In this document: piece after piece, positions 16,441-26,573 of the stretch
How positions within the stretch are numbered: the first letter of the stretch is position 1
How the letters are laid out: every line of letters starts with the position of its first letter
Assembly (NCBI GenBank): GCA_002173415.2
Contig: NHNK02000012.1
Location: 45,403 to 109,402, forward strand
Source of the DNA: Marinomonas agarivorans
GTDB taxonomy: Bacteria > Pseudomonadota > Gammaproteobacteria > Pseudomonadales > Marinomonadaceae
DNA: 64,000 nt
Direction of reading: 5' to 3'
The notes under the pieces: model-generated
Told to the model about the DNA's origin: nothing
The model's input: only the letters and a program-made list of their open reading frames with translations
The model's database searches: none
Position numbers and translations under genes: made by a program

Positions 16441-17480
16441 CTTTCTCCGATGACGAGTTCAGTTTTTAATATTTCTTCTTTGGCTTCCCTTTGCCCCAAG
16501 AAAAGCTCAGCGGCAATACGGCCTTTCGCCACATTCTGTTGGTGAATAGTGGTCAAGGTTGGGTGCAAATTCACACTGTCTGGAATGCCATCAAAACCGA
16601 CGACATGCAAATCTTCTGGCACTCGTAGCCCCATTTTTTGGGCCACTTGTATGGCTGCGATGGCAATTAAATCGCTCATACAAAGCAGTAGTGTTGGACG
16701 ATCCGACATTTGCAGCGCTTCCCTTGCTGCTTGGTGGGCTAATTTATAGACATTATTCGGAATGTTCCAAATATTCTCCGCATTCACTTTGTAGCCGTTT
16801 TCTTCGAAGGCGGCAAAATAGCCATGTAAACGTTGGACTGAAATGGCAGCCGCATAATCAAACAGTTCATCTTCTCTGATGCGACAAACACGATCGGTAT
16901 CCAGCAGACACAAGCCTAAAATCGCCACATGCTCTGGTTTATGGCGCAAAGCATGGTTGGCAATGGTTTTCGCGCCTTGATAATTTTCAACATTAACGGA
17001 GGCACAACCGGTAATAAAACTATCAACGGCAATCGTTTGCTTATTGGGCATCGACCAAGGGGCATTGGTATATTGCTGCGGGCGGTGACCATAAACAATG
17101 AAGCCATCCACCATAGAGGCTTGCATGCGGTTTTGTAGGTCATCTTCATGGGAAGAGAGAAGCAACATGTTGTACTCGGCTTCGTCGAGTACTTCGGAAA
17201 TACCTTGTAAGAATTGGCTAGCAACCGTATCACTTAAGCTAAAACTCAACTTATCTGACAAAACCACACCCACAATGCCTGTACGTCCAGTACGTAAACT
17301 GCGTGCGGCCGCATTGGGGCCAAAATAACCAATGCTTTCACACTCTTGCAAGATGCTGTTGCGCAGTTCAGCGGACAGTTGATCTGGCCGATTAAACGCA
17401 TTTGATATGGTTGCTGTGGACACATTAAGCCGTTTGGCAACATCCTTTAATGTTAGACGGCGCATTAATTTATCAGTCAT
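16431..17480 (-). CDS. LacI-family transcriptional regulator (AglR-like)
   Basis: A 349-residue regulator. The LacI helix-turn-helix is LTLKDVAKRLNVSTATISNA, followed by the hinge helix region NAAARSLRTGRTGIVGVVL. The rest is a periplasmic-binding-protein-like sugar sensor (VDGFIVYGHRPQ, LPVDL-type end VVGFDGIPD). Position directly after the GH13 glucosidase gene indicates control of the agl operon by an alpha-glucoside or derivative. I could not find a convincing palindromic operator upstream of the operon. Confidence 0.88.
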   Translation of the reverse strand: MTDKLMRRLTLKDVAKRLNVSTATISNAFNRPDQLSAELRNSILQECESIGYFGPNAAARSLRTGRTGIVGVVLSDKLSFSLSDTVASQFLQGISEVLDEAEYNMLLLSSHEDDLQNRMQASMVDGFIVYGHRPQQYTNAPWSMPNKQTIAVDSFITGCASVNVENYQGAKTIANHALRHKPEHVAILGLCLLDTDRVCRIREDELFDYAAAISVQRLHGYFAAFEENGYKVNAENIWNIPNNVYKLAHQAAREALQMSDRPTLLLCMSDLIAIAAIQVAQKMGLRVPEDLHVVGFDGIPDSVNLHPTLTTIHQQNVAKGRIAAELFLGQREAKEEILKTELVIGESCP

Positions 17481-17544
17481 GAGTCGTTCTTATTGTGTAA
17501 GCCCCATAGCAATCCACATCAGAGTCTGCGTATTGCTATAGCGG

Positions 17545-19164
17545 TTAATTTATCGTTCCATAAAAGGCCTGATAAGGAGGCAAACTTAACTGAGAGTTAC
17601 GTAAATTAGCCTTAAATCCGTGGCCTTCAAGCTCAGAGGTAATATTGACCGTTAACTCTGTCACTTGCACTTCTGCTGTCAGATTTATTACAACAATGAG
17701 CTTGTGTTCTTCGTAAGTCCGAATATAAGCTAATAATTGTGTGTTGGGTAGCTCTTGTAACGTTAATTCACCATGAAGTAATACGGGCTGATTTTGGCGC
17801 CAGTGTATTAGCTTTCTTACTTTGTGCAGTAAAGCCTGTTGATTGGCTTCTTGTTCCGCCACAGACAAGGTAAGGTGCTTCCCATCAATTGGTAGCCATG
17901 GCTCAACGTTGGAAAAGCCCGCGTGTTGGGTTTTATCCCACGGCATAGGCGTACGACAACCATCACGTCCTTTGAAGACTGGCCATAGCGGTTTGCCATA
18001 AGGGTCTTGAATACGTTCGTAAGGCACATCGGCTTCGGGTAAACCTAATTCTTCACCTTGGTAGAGACAAACACTGCCGCGCAACGAGGTAATCAGGGCC
18101 AAAATAACCAAAGGATAAGCAGTTGGGTCTTCTTCGGCGCCCCAACGTGTGGCAGAGCGGACCACATCATGGTTGGACAACGCCCAACATGGCCAGCCAT
18201 CGCCCACAATGTCTTCCATGTTTTGCAATACGGTACGGATATAGTCAGGTGAATGAGGTGTGTTCAGTAAATCGAACGTATACGCCATATGGAGTTTATC
18301 TCCGCCTGACGTATATTCCGCCATTCTTTCAAGTGGGAAGTCATCCCCTATTTCGCCGACGGTGGTTGTCCCTGGAAACTCATCCATCAGAGCACGTAAA
18401 TCTTGTAGGAAAGCCAAATTTTCTGGGCGGCTCAGATCATAAACATGGCGTTGATAAGTGTAAGGGTTGTCATGGGGGGCGCCCATGGTTTTTGGCTCAC
18501 CTTCTGGCACAGGAGGGTTGTTTTCTAACCCTTGGCTATGAAAATAAAAATTCACTGTATCCAAACGGAAACCGTCTACGCCTAATTCCAGCCAAAAACG
18601 CATATTATCCAGTTGTGCTTGGCGCGCGTCTGGGTTGTGGAAGTTGATGTCGGGCTGACTGGTTAAAAAGTTGTGCAAGTAGTATTGCAAACGACGGCTG
18701 TCCCATTGCCAAGCCGTGCCACCAAAAATCGACAGCCAATTATTGGGCGGTGAGCCATCGGGTTTTGGGTCTGCCCAAACGTACCAATCGGCTTTGTCGT
18801 TGGTTTTATTTTGTCGACTCTCAACAAACCAAGGATGTTGATCCGATGTATGACTTATTACCTGATCAATCATGACTTTTAGTCCTAATTGATGGGCTTT
18901 GGCTACCAAGGCTTTAAAGTCAGCAAGATTTCCAAATAGTGGGTCAATATCACGATAATCCGAGACATCATAACCAAAGTCTTCCATAGGCGAGGTGAAC
19001 ACGGGGCAGAGCCAGATTGCATCTACGCCTAAAGACGCCACATAATCCAGTTTCGCGGTAATGCCTGGCAAGTCGCCGACCCCATCGCCATTCGAATCCA
19101 TAAAGCTACGTGGATAAATTTGGTAAATAATGCCGCCTTTCCACCAATTTACATTCGTTGTCAT
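17545..19164 (-). CDS. aglA: Alpha-glucosidase, GH13 family
   Basis: A 539-residue intracellular enzyme; no signal peptide. It opens WWKGGIIYQIYPRSFMDSNG, the oligo-1,6-glucosidase / alpha-glucosidase signature (GH13 subfamily 23-like). Catalytic residues are visible: D202 in GFRLDTVNFYFH, E271 in TVGEIGDDF and D333 in ALSNHDVVRS. It would release glucose from alpha-glucosides such as maltose, sucrose or trehalulose after uptake. The ATG at 19164 is preferred over 19188 because the family begins at WWKGG and a GAGAG lies before it. It is downstream of the cognate ATPase gene. Confidence 0.92.
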   Translation of the reverse strand: MTTNVNWWKGGIIYQIYPRSFMDSNGDGVGDLPGITAKLDYVASLGVDAIWLCPVFTSPMEDFGYDVSDYRDIDPLFGNLADFKALVAKAHQLGLKVMIDQVISHTSDQHPWFVESRQNKTNDKADWYVWADPKPDGSPPNNWLSIFGGTAWQWDSRRLQYYLHNFLTSQPDINFHNPDARQAQLDNMRFWLELGVDGFRLDTVNFYFHSQGLENNPPVPEGEPKTMGAPHDNPYTYQRHVYDLSRPENLAFLQDLRALMDEFPGTTTVGEIGDDFPLERMAEYTSGGDKLHMAYTFDLLNTPHSPDYIRTVLQNMEDIVGDGWPCWALSNHDVVRSATRWGAEEDPTAYPLVILALITSLRGSVCLYQGEELGLPEADVPYERIQDPYGKPLWPVFKGRDGCRTPMPWDKTQHAGFSNVEPWLPIDGKHLTLSVAEQEANQQALLHKVRKLIHWRQNQPVLLHGELTLQELPNTQLLAYIRTYEEHKLIVVINLTAEVQVTELTVNITSELEGHGFKANLRNSQLSLPPYQAFYGTIN

Positions 19165-19247
19165 AAAAATACTCTCTACTCGATACAATCAATTTTTTAC
19201 TGACAAATTAACAGGTGCTGCTATCTACTACGAATAGTTGCTGCTAT

Positions 19248-20345
19248 TTACTGAGAATAGTTGTTGCCATCTGCTGCGAATAAGTGCAATTTTTCTGCCG
19301 GTGCGGCAAGGGCAAGCGCATCACCGCGCTGTATGTCCCATACACCAGGAAACTTAGCAATCACTAATTCATCGTGCAGTTCCGTTTTTACATGAAACAA
19401 GGTGGATTCGCCTAATGCTTCTACAAAGGCAATTTCACCACTTATCAAGACATCATTTTTGTGGAGTGCGGTCATGGTGAAATCTTCAGGCCGAATGCCC
19501 AATTGCGCTTTTTTCCCCTCTTCTTTTTTATCTAGTTGCAAAGGTAGGTTCACACTCGTTGTTGCATCAATCGCAAGGTTGGTTTGGCTACCTACTTTGT
19601 TGATCGTGACAGGGAGAATATTCATCGCTGGAGAACCAATAAATTTGGCGACGAACACATTTGCCGGCTGTTCATACAGTTCTAGCGGTGCACCGACTTG
19701 CTCTATATTACCGTTTGATAACAGCACTATTCGGTCTGCCAGTGTCATGGCTTCCACTTGATCATGGGTGACATAAATCATGGTGGATTCTGGCATTTTT
19801 TCCTTTAATGCGGCGATTTCCATCCGTGTAGCGACCCGCAATGCAGCGTCCAAATTCGATAATGGTTCATCAAATAAAAACACTTTGGGACGTCGTACAA
19901 TGGCTCGGCCAATCGCAACCCGTTGCCTCTGTCCACCAGAAAGCGCCTTGGGCAAGCGATCAAGATAGGGAGTAAGTTGCAGCATTTCTGCTGCTTTTCT
20001 TACTTGTTTGTCGATGTTTGCTTTATTTTCTTTGGCGATCTGTAGGCTGAATGCCATGTTGTCATAGACACTCATGTGTGGGTAGAGCGCGTAACTTTGA
20101 AACACCATCGCGATGCCACGTAATGCCGGTGGAATGTCATTCACCACTTGGCCATCTATTTCCAACGTACCAGCGGAGATGTCTTCCAACCCTGAAATCA
20201 TTCTGAGTAGCGTCGATTTACCACACCCTGACGGCCCAACAAACACAATGAATTCACCTTGTTTGATGTCTAAATTAATGTCGCGCAGCACTTCTACTGA
20301 GTTTGCGTATACTTTTTTAACATTTGTTAGTGTTAAATCAGCCAT
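19248..20345 (-). CDS. aglK: Sugar ABC transporter ATP-binding protein (AglK/UgpC type)
   Basis: A 365-residue ATPase. Walker A is GPSGCGKST (37-45); [20 protein letters not shown] is the signature plus start of Walker B ([12 protein letters not shown]). The C-terminal TOBE/OB region (about 240-365) contains LGIRPEDF as in MalK/UgpC proteins. It powers the AglFG permease. The genes around it (binding protein, two permeases, glucosidase) assign it to alpha-glucoside import. Confidence 0.92.
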   Translation of the reverse strand: MADLTLTNVKKVYANSVEVLRDINLDIKQGEFIVFVGPSGCGKSTLLRMISGLEDISAGTLEIDGQVVNDIPPALRGIAMVFQSYALYPHMSVYDNMAFSLQIAKENKANIDKQVRKAAEMLQLTPYLDRLPKALSGGQRQRVAIGRAIVRRPKVFLFDEPLSNLDAALRVATRMEIAALKEKMPESTMIYVTHDQVEAMTLADRIVLLSNGNIEQVGAPLELYEQPANVFVAKFIGSPAMNILPVTINKVGSQTNLAIDATTSVNLPLQLDKKEEGKKAQLGIRPEDFTMTALHKNDVLISGEIAFVEALGESTLFHVKTELHDELVIAKFPGVWDIQRGDALALAAPAEKLHLFAADGNNYSQ

Positions 20346-20447
20346 GTATGCCTCTATTTTGTCTTTAATCCGTAAGCCTTTTGTTCACTGACTTACTGGT
20401 GTATCAATTAATAATGCCGCGCTACTTCACGCCCTTATTTTACGCTC

Positions 20448-21590
20448 TTACTTCACAGAGCCAGCCAAAAGCCCACGCACTAAAAAGCGTTGTAGCGCAA
20501 AGAACACGGCTAACGGCACTAGAATGGTGATGAAGGCGGATGCGGTTAGTATTTCCCAGTTGCCGCCACGGGAGCCTAATAATTCACGTAATCGTCCCGT
20601 TAATACGAGCTGTTCTTCGTTATTACCTAAAAACACCATTGCCACTAGCAGGTCGTTCCACACCCATAAAAACTGAAAAATGGAAAAGGATGCTAACGCA
20701 GGAAACGATAACGGTAAGACAATTTTCCGGAAAATATCGAAGTCACTCGCACCATCAACTCTGGCAGATTCAATAATCTCACCCGGTAAACCAGCAATAT
20801 AATTACGTAAAAGATAAATGGCTAATGGCAAACCAAAGGCCGTATGCGCCAGCCAAATACCAAGGTAGGTTTTTGAACCCACCCCAAAGCTCTCACCAAT
20901 AAAGTTATAGGCTTTCAGCAGTGGAATCAGGGACATTTGCAATGGCACAACCAACAGGCCTACCACGGTAACTAACAACAAGGCTCGGCCGGGGAAGCGC
21001 ATCCACGCCAAAGCATAGGCGGCAAACGCTGCCATCAAAATTGGAATGACAGTAGATGGAATGGTGACGGTTAGAGAATTAATGAAGGATTTTGCTAAAC
21101 CTTCAGAACCGAGTACCTCTCGATAATTGTCCAACGTAAAACGCGGCGGCACATCAGCAGTATAGAAAATACGTTGCCCACGCTTAGTAAATGGCACTGG
21201 CGAGGTAACAACATAATCTCCATTCGCTTGTACGGTTAGGGTTTTGCCTTTTTTCATAGTCGCAGTACTGCCAACAACAAAGGCGTCAGGTTTTAAGGAA
21301 CTAAAACCAAACGCACTCACACTGGCATTTGAATCAGCAAAGAGATTGCCTTTTAACACATACTGATCCGCTTCTTGAATTTGAGAGTCTGGCACTGGTG
21401 TGCGATACACCACTTTTTGCTCTGAAGACGCCAGTGCAGTCCACCAACCAGACACAGAGAGTTGATCTTTATCACGAATAGAGGAAACAAACAGGCCGGC
21501 TGTTGGTATGGTCCAAATCAATACCAACAAGAAAACACTCAAGTGCACTAGCCAAGTTAAAGAGGATTTTTTACTGGAAGACGTCAACAT
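20448..21590 (-). CDS. aglG: Alpha-glucoside ABC transporter permease AglG
   Basis: A 380-residue permease with a long periplasmic insert after helix 1, as AglG proteins have (SVSGWWTALASSEQKVVYRT), then about five more helices. The EAA loop is IIESARVDGASDFDIFRKIV-LPLSFPAL, where the ATPase docks. The ATG at 21588-21590 overlaps the end of aglF closely (TAG at 21592-21594), supporting this start over 21614. Confidence 0.92.
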   Translation of the reverse strand: MLTSSSKKSSLTWLVHLSVFLLVLIWTIPTAGLFVSSIRDKDQLSVSGWWTALASSEQKVVYRTPVPDSQIQEADQYVLKGNLFADSNASVSAFGFSSLKPDAFVVGSTATMKKGKTLTVQANGDYVVTSPVPFTKRGQRIFYTADVPPRFTLDNYREVLGSEGLAKSFINSLTVTIPSTVIPILMAAFAAYALAWMRFPGRALLLVTVVGLLVVPLQMSLIPLLKAYNFIGESFGVGSKTYLGIWLAHTAFGLPLAIYLLRNYIAGLPGEIIESARVDGASDFDIFRKIVLPLSFPALASFSIFQFLWVWNDLLVAMVFLGNNEEQLVLTGRLRELLGSRGGNWEILTASAFITILVPLAVFFALQRFLVRGLLAGSVK

Positions 21591-21591
21591 A

Positions 21592-22602
21592 CTAACGGCC
21601 CTCCATTTCAGCATTGGCGCGACGTATATTCCACACCATGATAGGAATCACCAAAACCATGATAACAATGGCAATCACGGCACCTCGGCCAGAGTCGCCG
21701 CCGCCTCGAAACATCCAGTCAAACATCTGATTTGCCAGTACCTGTGTATTCCATTGGCCGTTCGTCATGGCCAGCACAATATCAAAGACTTTCAAGACTA
21801 AGATGGTAATGGTGGTCCATACTACTGCAATCGTGCCCCAAATTTGCGGCACCATAATACGGAAGAAAATTTGTATGCCATTGGCGCCATCTAACACGGC
21901 CGCTTCAATGGTTTCTTCTGGAATGCCGCGCAATGCCGCCGATAAAATGACCATGGCAAAACCGGTTTGCACCCACACCAGAATAATCATCAGAAAAAAG
22001 TTATTCCAAAATGGGACGGTAATCCACGCCACGGGCTCGCCACCAAAAAACACCACAAGGGCATTAAGTAAGCCGATTTGCGTGTCATCGCCACTGCGGT
22101 AATCATAAATAAATTTCCAAATAATAGATGCCCCAATGAATGAGATGGCCATTGGCATGAAGATGAGGCTTTTGGCAATGTTTCCCCACCAAATTCGGTC
22201 CGTCATGGTGGCAATCACCAAGCCAAAAAATGTCGACAAGGTTGGCACCACAATCAGCCACAACATATTGTTTTTAAAAGATTCAAAGAATTCTGTGCTT
22301 GAGAATAGCCACTGATAATTGGCAAAGCCTACAAACGCTTCACCTGAGCGATCAAACAGCGATAAACGTACCGAATCAATAATGGGATAGATAAAGTACA
22401 GCCCTAATGCCAACATGGCAGGGCCAATAAAAAGCCAAGGTCGTATTGCATTTCGAATACGTAGATTTCTGGCAATAACATCGTAGGGGCGTTGTTTGGC
22501 GGGGAAACAATAATCCAGTAACAAGTTTGCGCCATAAAAATACAGAGCGCAGCCAAAAACACCGATGCACATTACCAGTAAAGCAGAAATAAGCTGAGCC
22601 AT
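21592..22602 (-). CDS. aglF: Alpha-glucoside ABC transporter permease AglF
   Basis: A 336-residue inner-membrane permease. N-terminal helix (LISALLVMCIGVFGCALYFY), then a basic cytoplasmic stretch and six core helices. RPWLFIGPAMLALGLYFIYP and the EAA loop TIEAAVLDGANGIQIFFRIM-VPQIWG identify the MalF/AglF group. GNW-type ending NAEMEGR. It pairs with AglG directly downstream. Confidence 0.92.
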   Translation of the reverse strand: MAQLISALLVMCIGVFGCALYFYGANLLLDYCFPAKQRPYDVIARNLRIRNAIRPWLFIGPAMLALGLYFIYPIIDSVRLSLFDRSGEAFVGFANYQWLFSSTEFFESFKNNMLWLIVVPTLSTFFGLVIATMTDRIWWGNIAKSLIFMPMAISFIGASIIWKFIYDYRSGDDTQIGLLNALVVFFGGEPVAWITVPFWNNFFLMIILVWVQTGFAMVILSAALRGIPEETIEAAVLDGANGIQIFFRIMVPQIWGTIAVVWTTITILVLKVFDIVLAMTNGQWNTQVLANQMFDWMFRGGGDSGRGAVIAIVIMVLVIPIMVWNIRRANAEMEGR

Positions 22603-22697
22603 AAAGCACTCACCAATTAGTTATTCAGGGTGGTTTAAAATAAAAACTTGTATAAGGTCATCTAGTGAGTCAATTGACTCACTAGATTAAGTCACCA

Positions 22698-24062
22698 TTA
22701 CTTCAACGCATCCCACGTTGATTGAATGTCTTTAGCGACCGCTTTTGATGATTTGCCACCCGTAAAGTCAACCATGCCAGTCCAGAACGCACCGGCACCA
22801 ATCTTACCTGGCATTAGATCCGAAGCATCAAAGCGGAATGTTGTTGCATTTAACAAGATGTTACCTTGTTTCTTGGCAGCATCACTGGAATACAAGTCCA
22901 CATTCACGCCTTTGTGAGCGGTTAAGAAGCTTTGTTGAGCCATCCATAATTCATGGGAAAGAGGGCTTAAAATAAAGTCCATAAAGGCTCTTGCCCCTTT
23001 CGAATCATTGGTAATACCAAACATGGTACCGCCACCTAATACAGGGTTACCTAACTGCTTAGACTCATAAGAAGGGAAGTAGAAAAAGTCGGCATCAACC
23101 CCTAACTCTGTCCCTTCTGGGAAGAAAGAAGGAATGAAAGATGCTTGGCGATGCATGTAGCATTTTGGTGGTGAGGTAAACATGCCTTTGGGGCTGTCAC
23201 GGAAGTCCGTTGCTGCTACGGCTCTGCTACCGCCATCAACATAGTCATCGTTTTTCACAAACCAACCAAATTCATCGATGGCAGCCACCACTTTTGGGTC
23301 ATCAAATTTAATGGCGTTACTCACCCATTGATCATACACATCAGCTGGTTGAGTACGTAACATTAAATCTTCCACCCAATCGGTTGCTGGCCAGCCTGTG
23401 GCAGCACCTGAGCCAATTCCCACGCACCAGGGTGTTCCACCATCGGCGACAATGTCTTTGGTGAGTGATTTAAGCTGCTCCATTGTCTCTGGCACGCCAT
23501 AGCCTGCATCTTCAAAATTCTCAGGGGAGTACCAGACCAGTGATTTAAGATCTACGCGATAAAAAACACCGTAAAAATCTTCTTTGTCTTGCGCATTTTT
23601 GAATGTCGCCAGATCAACCCATGACTGCCCTGCGGCATAACTTGATTTTACATCGGCTTTTGATTTTTGCCCCAGTGGGGATAATAAGCCTTTTGAGGCA
23701 AGATCGGCAGCAAGCCCAGGTTGAGGGAAAATCGCAATGTTAGGTGCACTCCCCGCTTGGGCATCAATCACAATTTGCTGCTCAAATGAATCAGAACCTG
23801 AGTAAGAGACACTTGCGCCTGTGGCGGCCTCAAAATAGGCGATAACATGGTTAAAGTAATCTTTTTCTGTGCCTAGCCATGGTCCAAAAATAGAAATCTT
23901 CTCACCAGATAGATCGACTGCCTTTAATTTTTCGTACTCTTGCCAGTTGAATTGCTTGTTTTCGTTTGGTGGAAAAATCAGCTCAGCACTTGCAATAGAG
24001 GTGGTTAATGATGCACACAACAAAGTGGCTGTTATGGCAGTTGGAAATAGCGCTTTATTCAT
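22698..24062 (-). CDS. aglE: Alpha-glucoside ABC transporter substrate-binding protein AglE
   Basis: A 454-residue periplasmic protein. The signal peptide is MNKALFPTAITATLLCASLT-TSIASA. The mature protein starts ELIFPPNENKQFNWQEYEKL and has IFGPWLGTEKDYFNHVIAYF and DADFFYFPSYESKQLGNPVL-GGG, typical of AglE-type solute-binding proteins (SBP family 1). The ATG at 24062 has GAAGGAG 5 bases before it; the upstream ATT start is unlikely. It is the first gene of the agl set, behind a 420-base upstream region. Confidence 0.92.
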   Translation of the reverse strand: MNKALFPTAITATLLCASLTTSIASAELIFPPNENKQFNWQEYEKLKAVDLSGEKISIFGPWLGTEKDYFNHVIAYFEAATGASVSYSGSDSFEQQIVIDAQAGSAPNIAIFPQPGLAADLASKGLLSPLGQKSKADVKSSYAAGQSWVDLATFKNAQDKEDFYGVFYRVDLKSLVWYSPENFEDAGYGVPETMEQLKSLTKDIVADGGTPWCVGIGSGAATGWPATDWVEDLMLRTQPADVYDQWVSNAIKFDDPKVVAAIDEFGWFVKNDDYVDGGSRAVAATDFRDSPKGMFTSPPKCYMHRQASFIPSFFPEGTELGVDADFFYFPSYESKQLGNPVLGGGTMFGITNDSKGARAFMDFILSPLSHELWMAQQSFLTAHKGVNVDLYSSDAAKKQGNILLNATTFRFDASDLMPGKIGAGAFWTGMVDFTGGKSSKAVAKDIQSTWDALK

Positions 24063-24074
24063 AATCACTCCTTC

Positions 24075-24487
24075 GTAATCGACTAAATTAGGTAGGCCTT
24101 CTACCTTAGTTTAGCCTGTTATTTTTATTATACGTTGTCGATGCTGGCTCTATAGAGAATCTGTAGGAACTGCACCGTCTACCCATTACTATAAGGATTA
24201 AGAAAACTAAACTATCAGCAAAGTAATTACCTCGACAAGTCTACCTCGCACTTAAATTGATCTTAATTTTAGTAAATATTAAATTTTTTATGAAAAAAGT
24301 AAGATGTGAAAATAACTTTTTATAAAACAAAAACTTACAGATATATTTCTAAAATAAAAATTAAGTTAGGGTACCAATTCTGAGCATTCACGTTTTTTTT
24401 GAGTGGAAAAAAAATTATCTCAGATAGTATTTTCAGCTTCTTAATAGTTTAAGTCATCATGAATAGAATCAGACTACCTGTCGCTGA
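24075..24487. other. Long AT-rich upstream region of the agl operon
   Basis: No gene. On the minus strand TATAAT occurs in CGTATAATAAAA (about 24128-24139), a possible -10 for aglE, but the -35 position is poor, as at an activator- or repressor-controlled promoter. No clear LacI-type palindrome was found by eye. The part 24240-24420 is extremely AT-rich with several A and T runs. Confidence 0.45.
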
Positions 24488-25501
24488 CTAGATTTGTACA
24501 CTTGCCACTTTCATTAACATAGATTGCACCTGTTCTTGATTCGGCAGCGCTGGATAAGCACCATATTGCGTCACCGTATAAGCACCGGCGGCAACGGCAA
24601 AACGAATCACATCATCCCATTGGTTTTTTGACATGTGTTCGCACTTTTCTGGCGTTGGTGCCAGTTCCGTTAATTTTGCCAGTAAACCGCCAACAAACGC
24701 ATCACCTGCTGCCGTTGTATCTTTTACGTCTACCTTGGGTGTCTTTATTTCACCTTTCTTTATTTCACCTTGCCCTATTTCTCCTTGCACAACTTTGGTG
24801 TAGTAACGTACTGGGTTAGCGCCATCGGTCAGAATAAAAAGTAGGGTATTGTTTGCTAATAACCTCTTGATAAAGCCTGTAACATCATCTGTTAGCAGTA
24901 CCAGCTCTTCAAGACTGGCTTTAACAACATGGGCTTGATCCAGCCAATCAATAATACGAGGTTGATTCAACTGATGTGCTGGCCATAAATTGGTACGCAA
25001 ATTTATGTCGCACGAGATTAGCCAACCAAACTGTTTGGCCATTGCCATGCCGGCAAACGTGGCGGTGGTAATATCATCACTGGTTAAGGTATTTGAACAG
25101 GTGTGGAAGATTCCTTCATTGTCAGCAAAAAAAGTCTCATTGAAATAGTCAGCTTTATACAGAATGTCGGCGGAAGGATTACGATAAAACTCAAAACTGC
25201 GCTCGCCATCATCGTCCAAAGTAACAAAGGCTAACGCTGTTTTTGCCTCTTGGGTTAGACGAACCGCTTGCGTATTGACCCCATAGCCAGACAAGCAATC
25301 AATCAAAAAGCGTCCGAATCTATCATCACCAACTTGGCCGATAAAATGGCTATTAACCCCCTGTTTGGCAGCGGCAACTGCCACATTTGCTGGTGCGCCT
25401 CCTGGGTATTGGATGAAGGATACTTGCTCTGTTTTTGGGTCTTTTTTCGCTAAAAAATCAATCAGTGCTTCACCGAAAGCAATCAGTTTCGTTGGTTTCA
25501 T
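24488..25501 (-). CDS. scrK: Fructokinase, PfkB family
   Basis: A 337-residue sugar kinase. N-terminal LIAFGEALIDFLAK and YPGGAPANVAVAAAKQGVNS with FIGQVGDDRFGRFL are PfkB motif 1. The C-terminal DVKDTTAAGDAFVGGLLAKL is motif 2, with the catalytic Asp in AAGDAF. Its place ahead of the agl genes suggests that alpha-glucosides containing fructose (sucrose and isomers) are used. Directly before motif 2 there is a five-residue triple repeat (QGEIG QGEIK KGEIK) encoded by a 15-bp tandem repeat, not expected in the family. Confidence 0.9.
   Translation of the reverse strand: MKPTKLIAFGEALIDFLAKKDPKTEQVSFIQYPGGAPANVAVAAAKQGVNSHFIGQVGDDRFGRFLIDCLSGYGVNTQAVRLTQEAKTALAFVTLDDDGERSFEFYRNPSADILYKADYFNETFFADNEGIFHTCSNTLTSDDITTATFAGMAMAKQFGWLISCDINLRTNLWPAHQLNQPRIIDWLDQAHVVKASLEELVLLTDDVTGFIKRLLANNTLLFILTDGANPVRYYTKVVQGEIGQGEIKKGEIKTPKVDVKDTTAAGDAFVGGLLAKLTELAPTPEKCEHMSKNQWDDVIRFAVAAGAYTVTQYGAYPALPNQEQVQSMLMKVASVQI
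24744..24788. repeat. Three in-frame 15-bp units inside the fructokinase gene
   Basis: TTTATTTCACCTTTC, TTTATTTCACCTTGC and CCTATTTCTCCTTGC are adjacent. They encode QGEIG-QGEIK-KGEIK just before the conserved DTTAAGD motif. The bases next to the repeat (24737-24746) read TGGGTGTC, the complement of the dispersed GACACCCA octamer. Confidence 0.85.
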
Positions 25502-25557
25502 TCCCTACCCTCTTAAATAATAAAGGAGATAAAGATTATGGGGCGAGCTTTACCGCA

Positions 25558-25633
25558 AAGTAAACTATCTACCTCCAAGTAAACTATCTACCTCCAAGTA
25601 AACTATCTACCTCCAAGTAAGCTATCTACCTCA
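25558..25633. repeat. Four tandem 19-bp units in the gap before the two-component genes
   Basis: AAGTAAACTATCTACCTCC is repeated four times, the first three identical and the last with two changes. It fills much of the 298-base gap between the fructokinase start and the response regulator. The unit is not a multiple of three and no frame crosses it. The rest of the gap (25634-25799) shows no gene; CCTCAT-GCCTATTTTTCG resembles nothing certain. Confidence 0.9.
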
Positions 25634-25799
25634 AAGCCACAGCATTAAGCAATGACGAAGGCGACAGCAGAAGACGCTAAATAGGCCTCATGCCTATTTT
25701 TCGACCAAAACAGCGTTGGCGTAATAATAGATAATTGCTAGACTGCAATGCAGCCAGCACCCTCTCAGTGTCTCATTGGTAGGGTATAAACCAGATTAA

Positions 25800-26573
25800 A
25801 TGGGCACTCTCGTGAATAAACTGAAACATCTTTTTGTCGTTGATGATGACGCTGAAATTCGCGACTTACTCAAACTTTATTTAGAAAAACACCAATTTCA
25901 GGTCAGTACAGCCGCCTCAGGTGAAGCATTCCTCGACGTTTTCACTGATGACATTGATCTTATTGTGCTAGATATTATGCTGCCTGGGGAGGATGGATTT
26001 TCTGTTTGTCGCAGTATTCGCAATAGCTCTTCGGTTCCTGTCATCATGTTAACAGCCAATTCTGATGAGATGGATCGCATCGTTGGCCTAGAGCTTGGGG
26101 CCGATGATTATTTGGCAAAACCATTCAATCCCCGTGAATTATTAGCTCGAATCAAAGCCATATTACGCAGAACGGACAATCGGCAAGCATCGAACCAGCC
26201 TGAGAACCCACGTGTTGAGCAACCGTCGTTACAGCAACATTTGCAGTTTGCAGGCTTCACTCTTGATACCTTATCGCGGGAATTAGCCCACGTAGATGGC
26301 TCGATTACGGCGTTATCTGGGGCGGACTTTAACCTTCTTATGCTCTTCCTGAATTCACCAGGTCAAGTATTGAGCCGTGACCGTATTGCTGAAATTACAA
26401 GAGGTAGAGACAGCAACCCCTTGGATCGCTTTATCGATGTTCATGTCAGTCGATTAAGGCAAAGACTAAAAGAAGACGCCCGTCACCCACAATTGATAAA
26501 AACAGTACGTGGCGAAGGGTATATTCTAACGGTGGCGGTTGAGGCAAAAGATGAGATCACTCACAAATATTAA
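25800..26573 (+). CDS. OmpR-family response regulator
   Basis: A 257-residue regulator. The receiver domain has the acidic pocket D15-D17 (VVDDDAE), phospho-acceptor D58 in LIVLDIMLPGEDG, and K107 in DDYLAKPFNP. The C-terminal winged helix (about 145-245) contains LSGADFNLLMLFLNSPGQVL-SRD and VHVSRLRQRL, OmpR/PhoB type. A GTG at 25812 is an alternative start. It overlaps the sensor kinase by 23 bases and is its partner. The controlled genes are not evident. Confidence 0.92.
   Translation: MGTLVNKLKHLFVVDDDAEIRDLLKLYLEKHQFQVSTAASGEAFLDVFTDDIDLIVLDIMLPGEDGFSVCRSIRNSSSVPVIMLTANSDEMDRIVGLELGADDYLAKPFNPRELLARIKAILRRTDNRQASNQPENPRVEQPSLQQHLQFAGFTLDTLSRELAHVDGSITALSGADFNLLMLFLNSPGQVLSRDRIAEITRGRDSNPLDRFIDVHVSRLRQRLKEDARHPQLIKTVRGEGYILTVAVEAKDEITHKY

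Noticed and set aside
16559-16879. Long plus-strand frames opposite the LacI-type and GH13 genes
   Set aside because: They are antisense to clearly conserved coding sequence and show no domains of their own.
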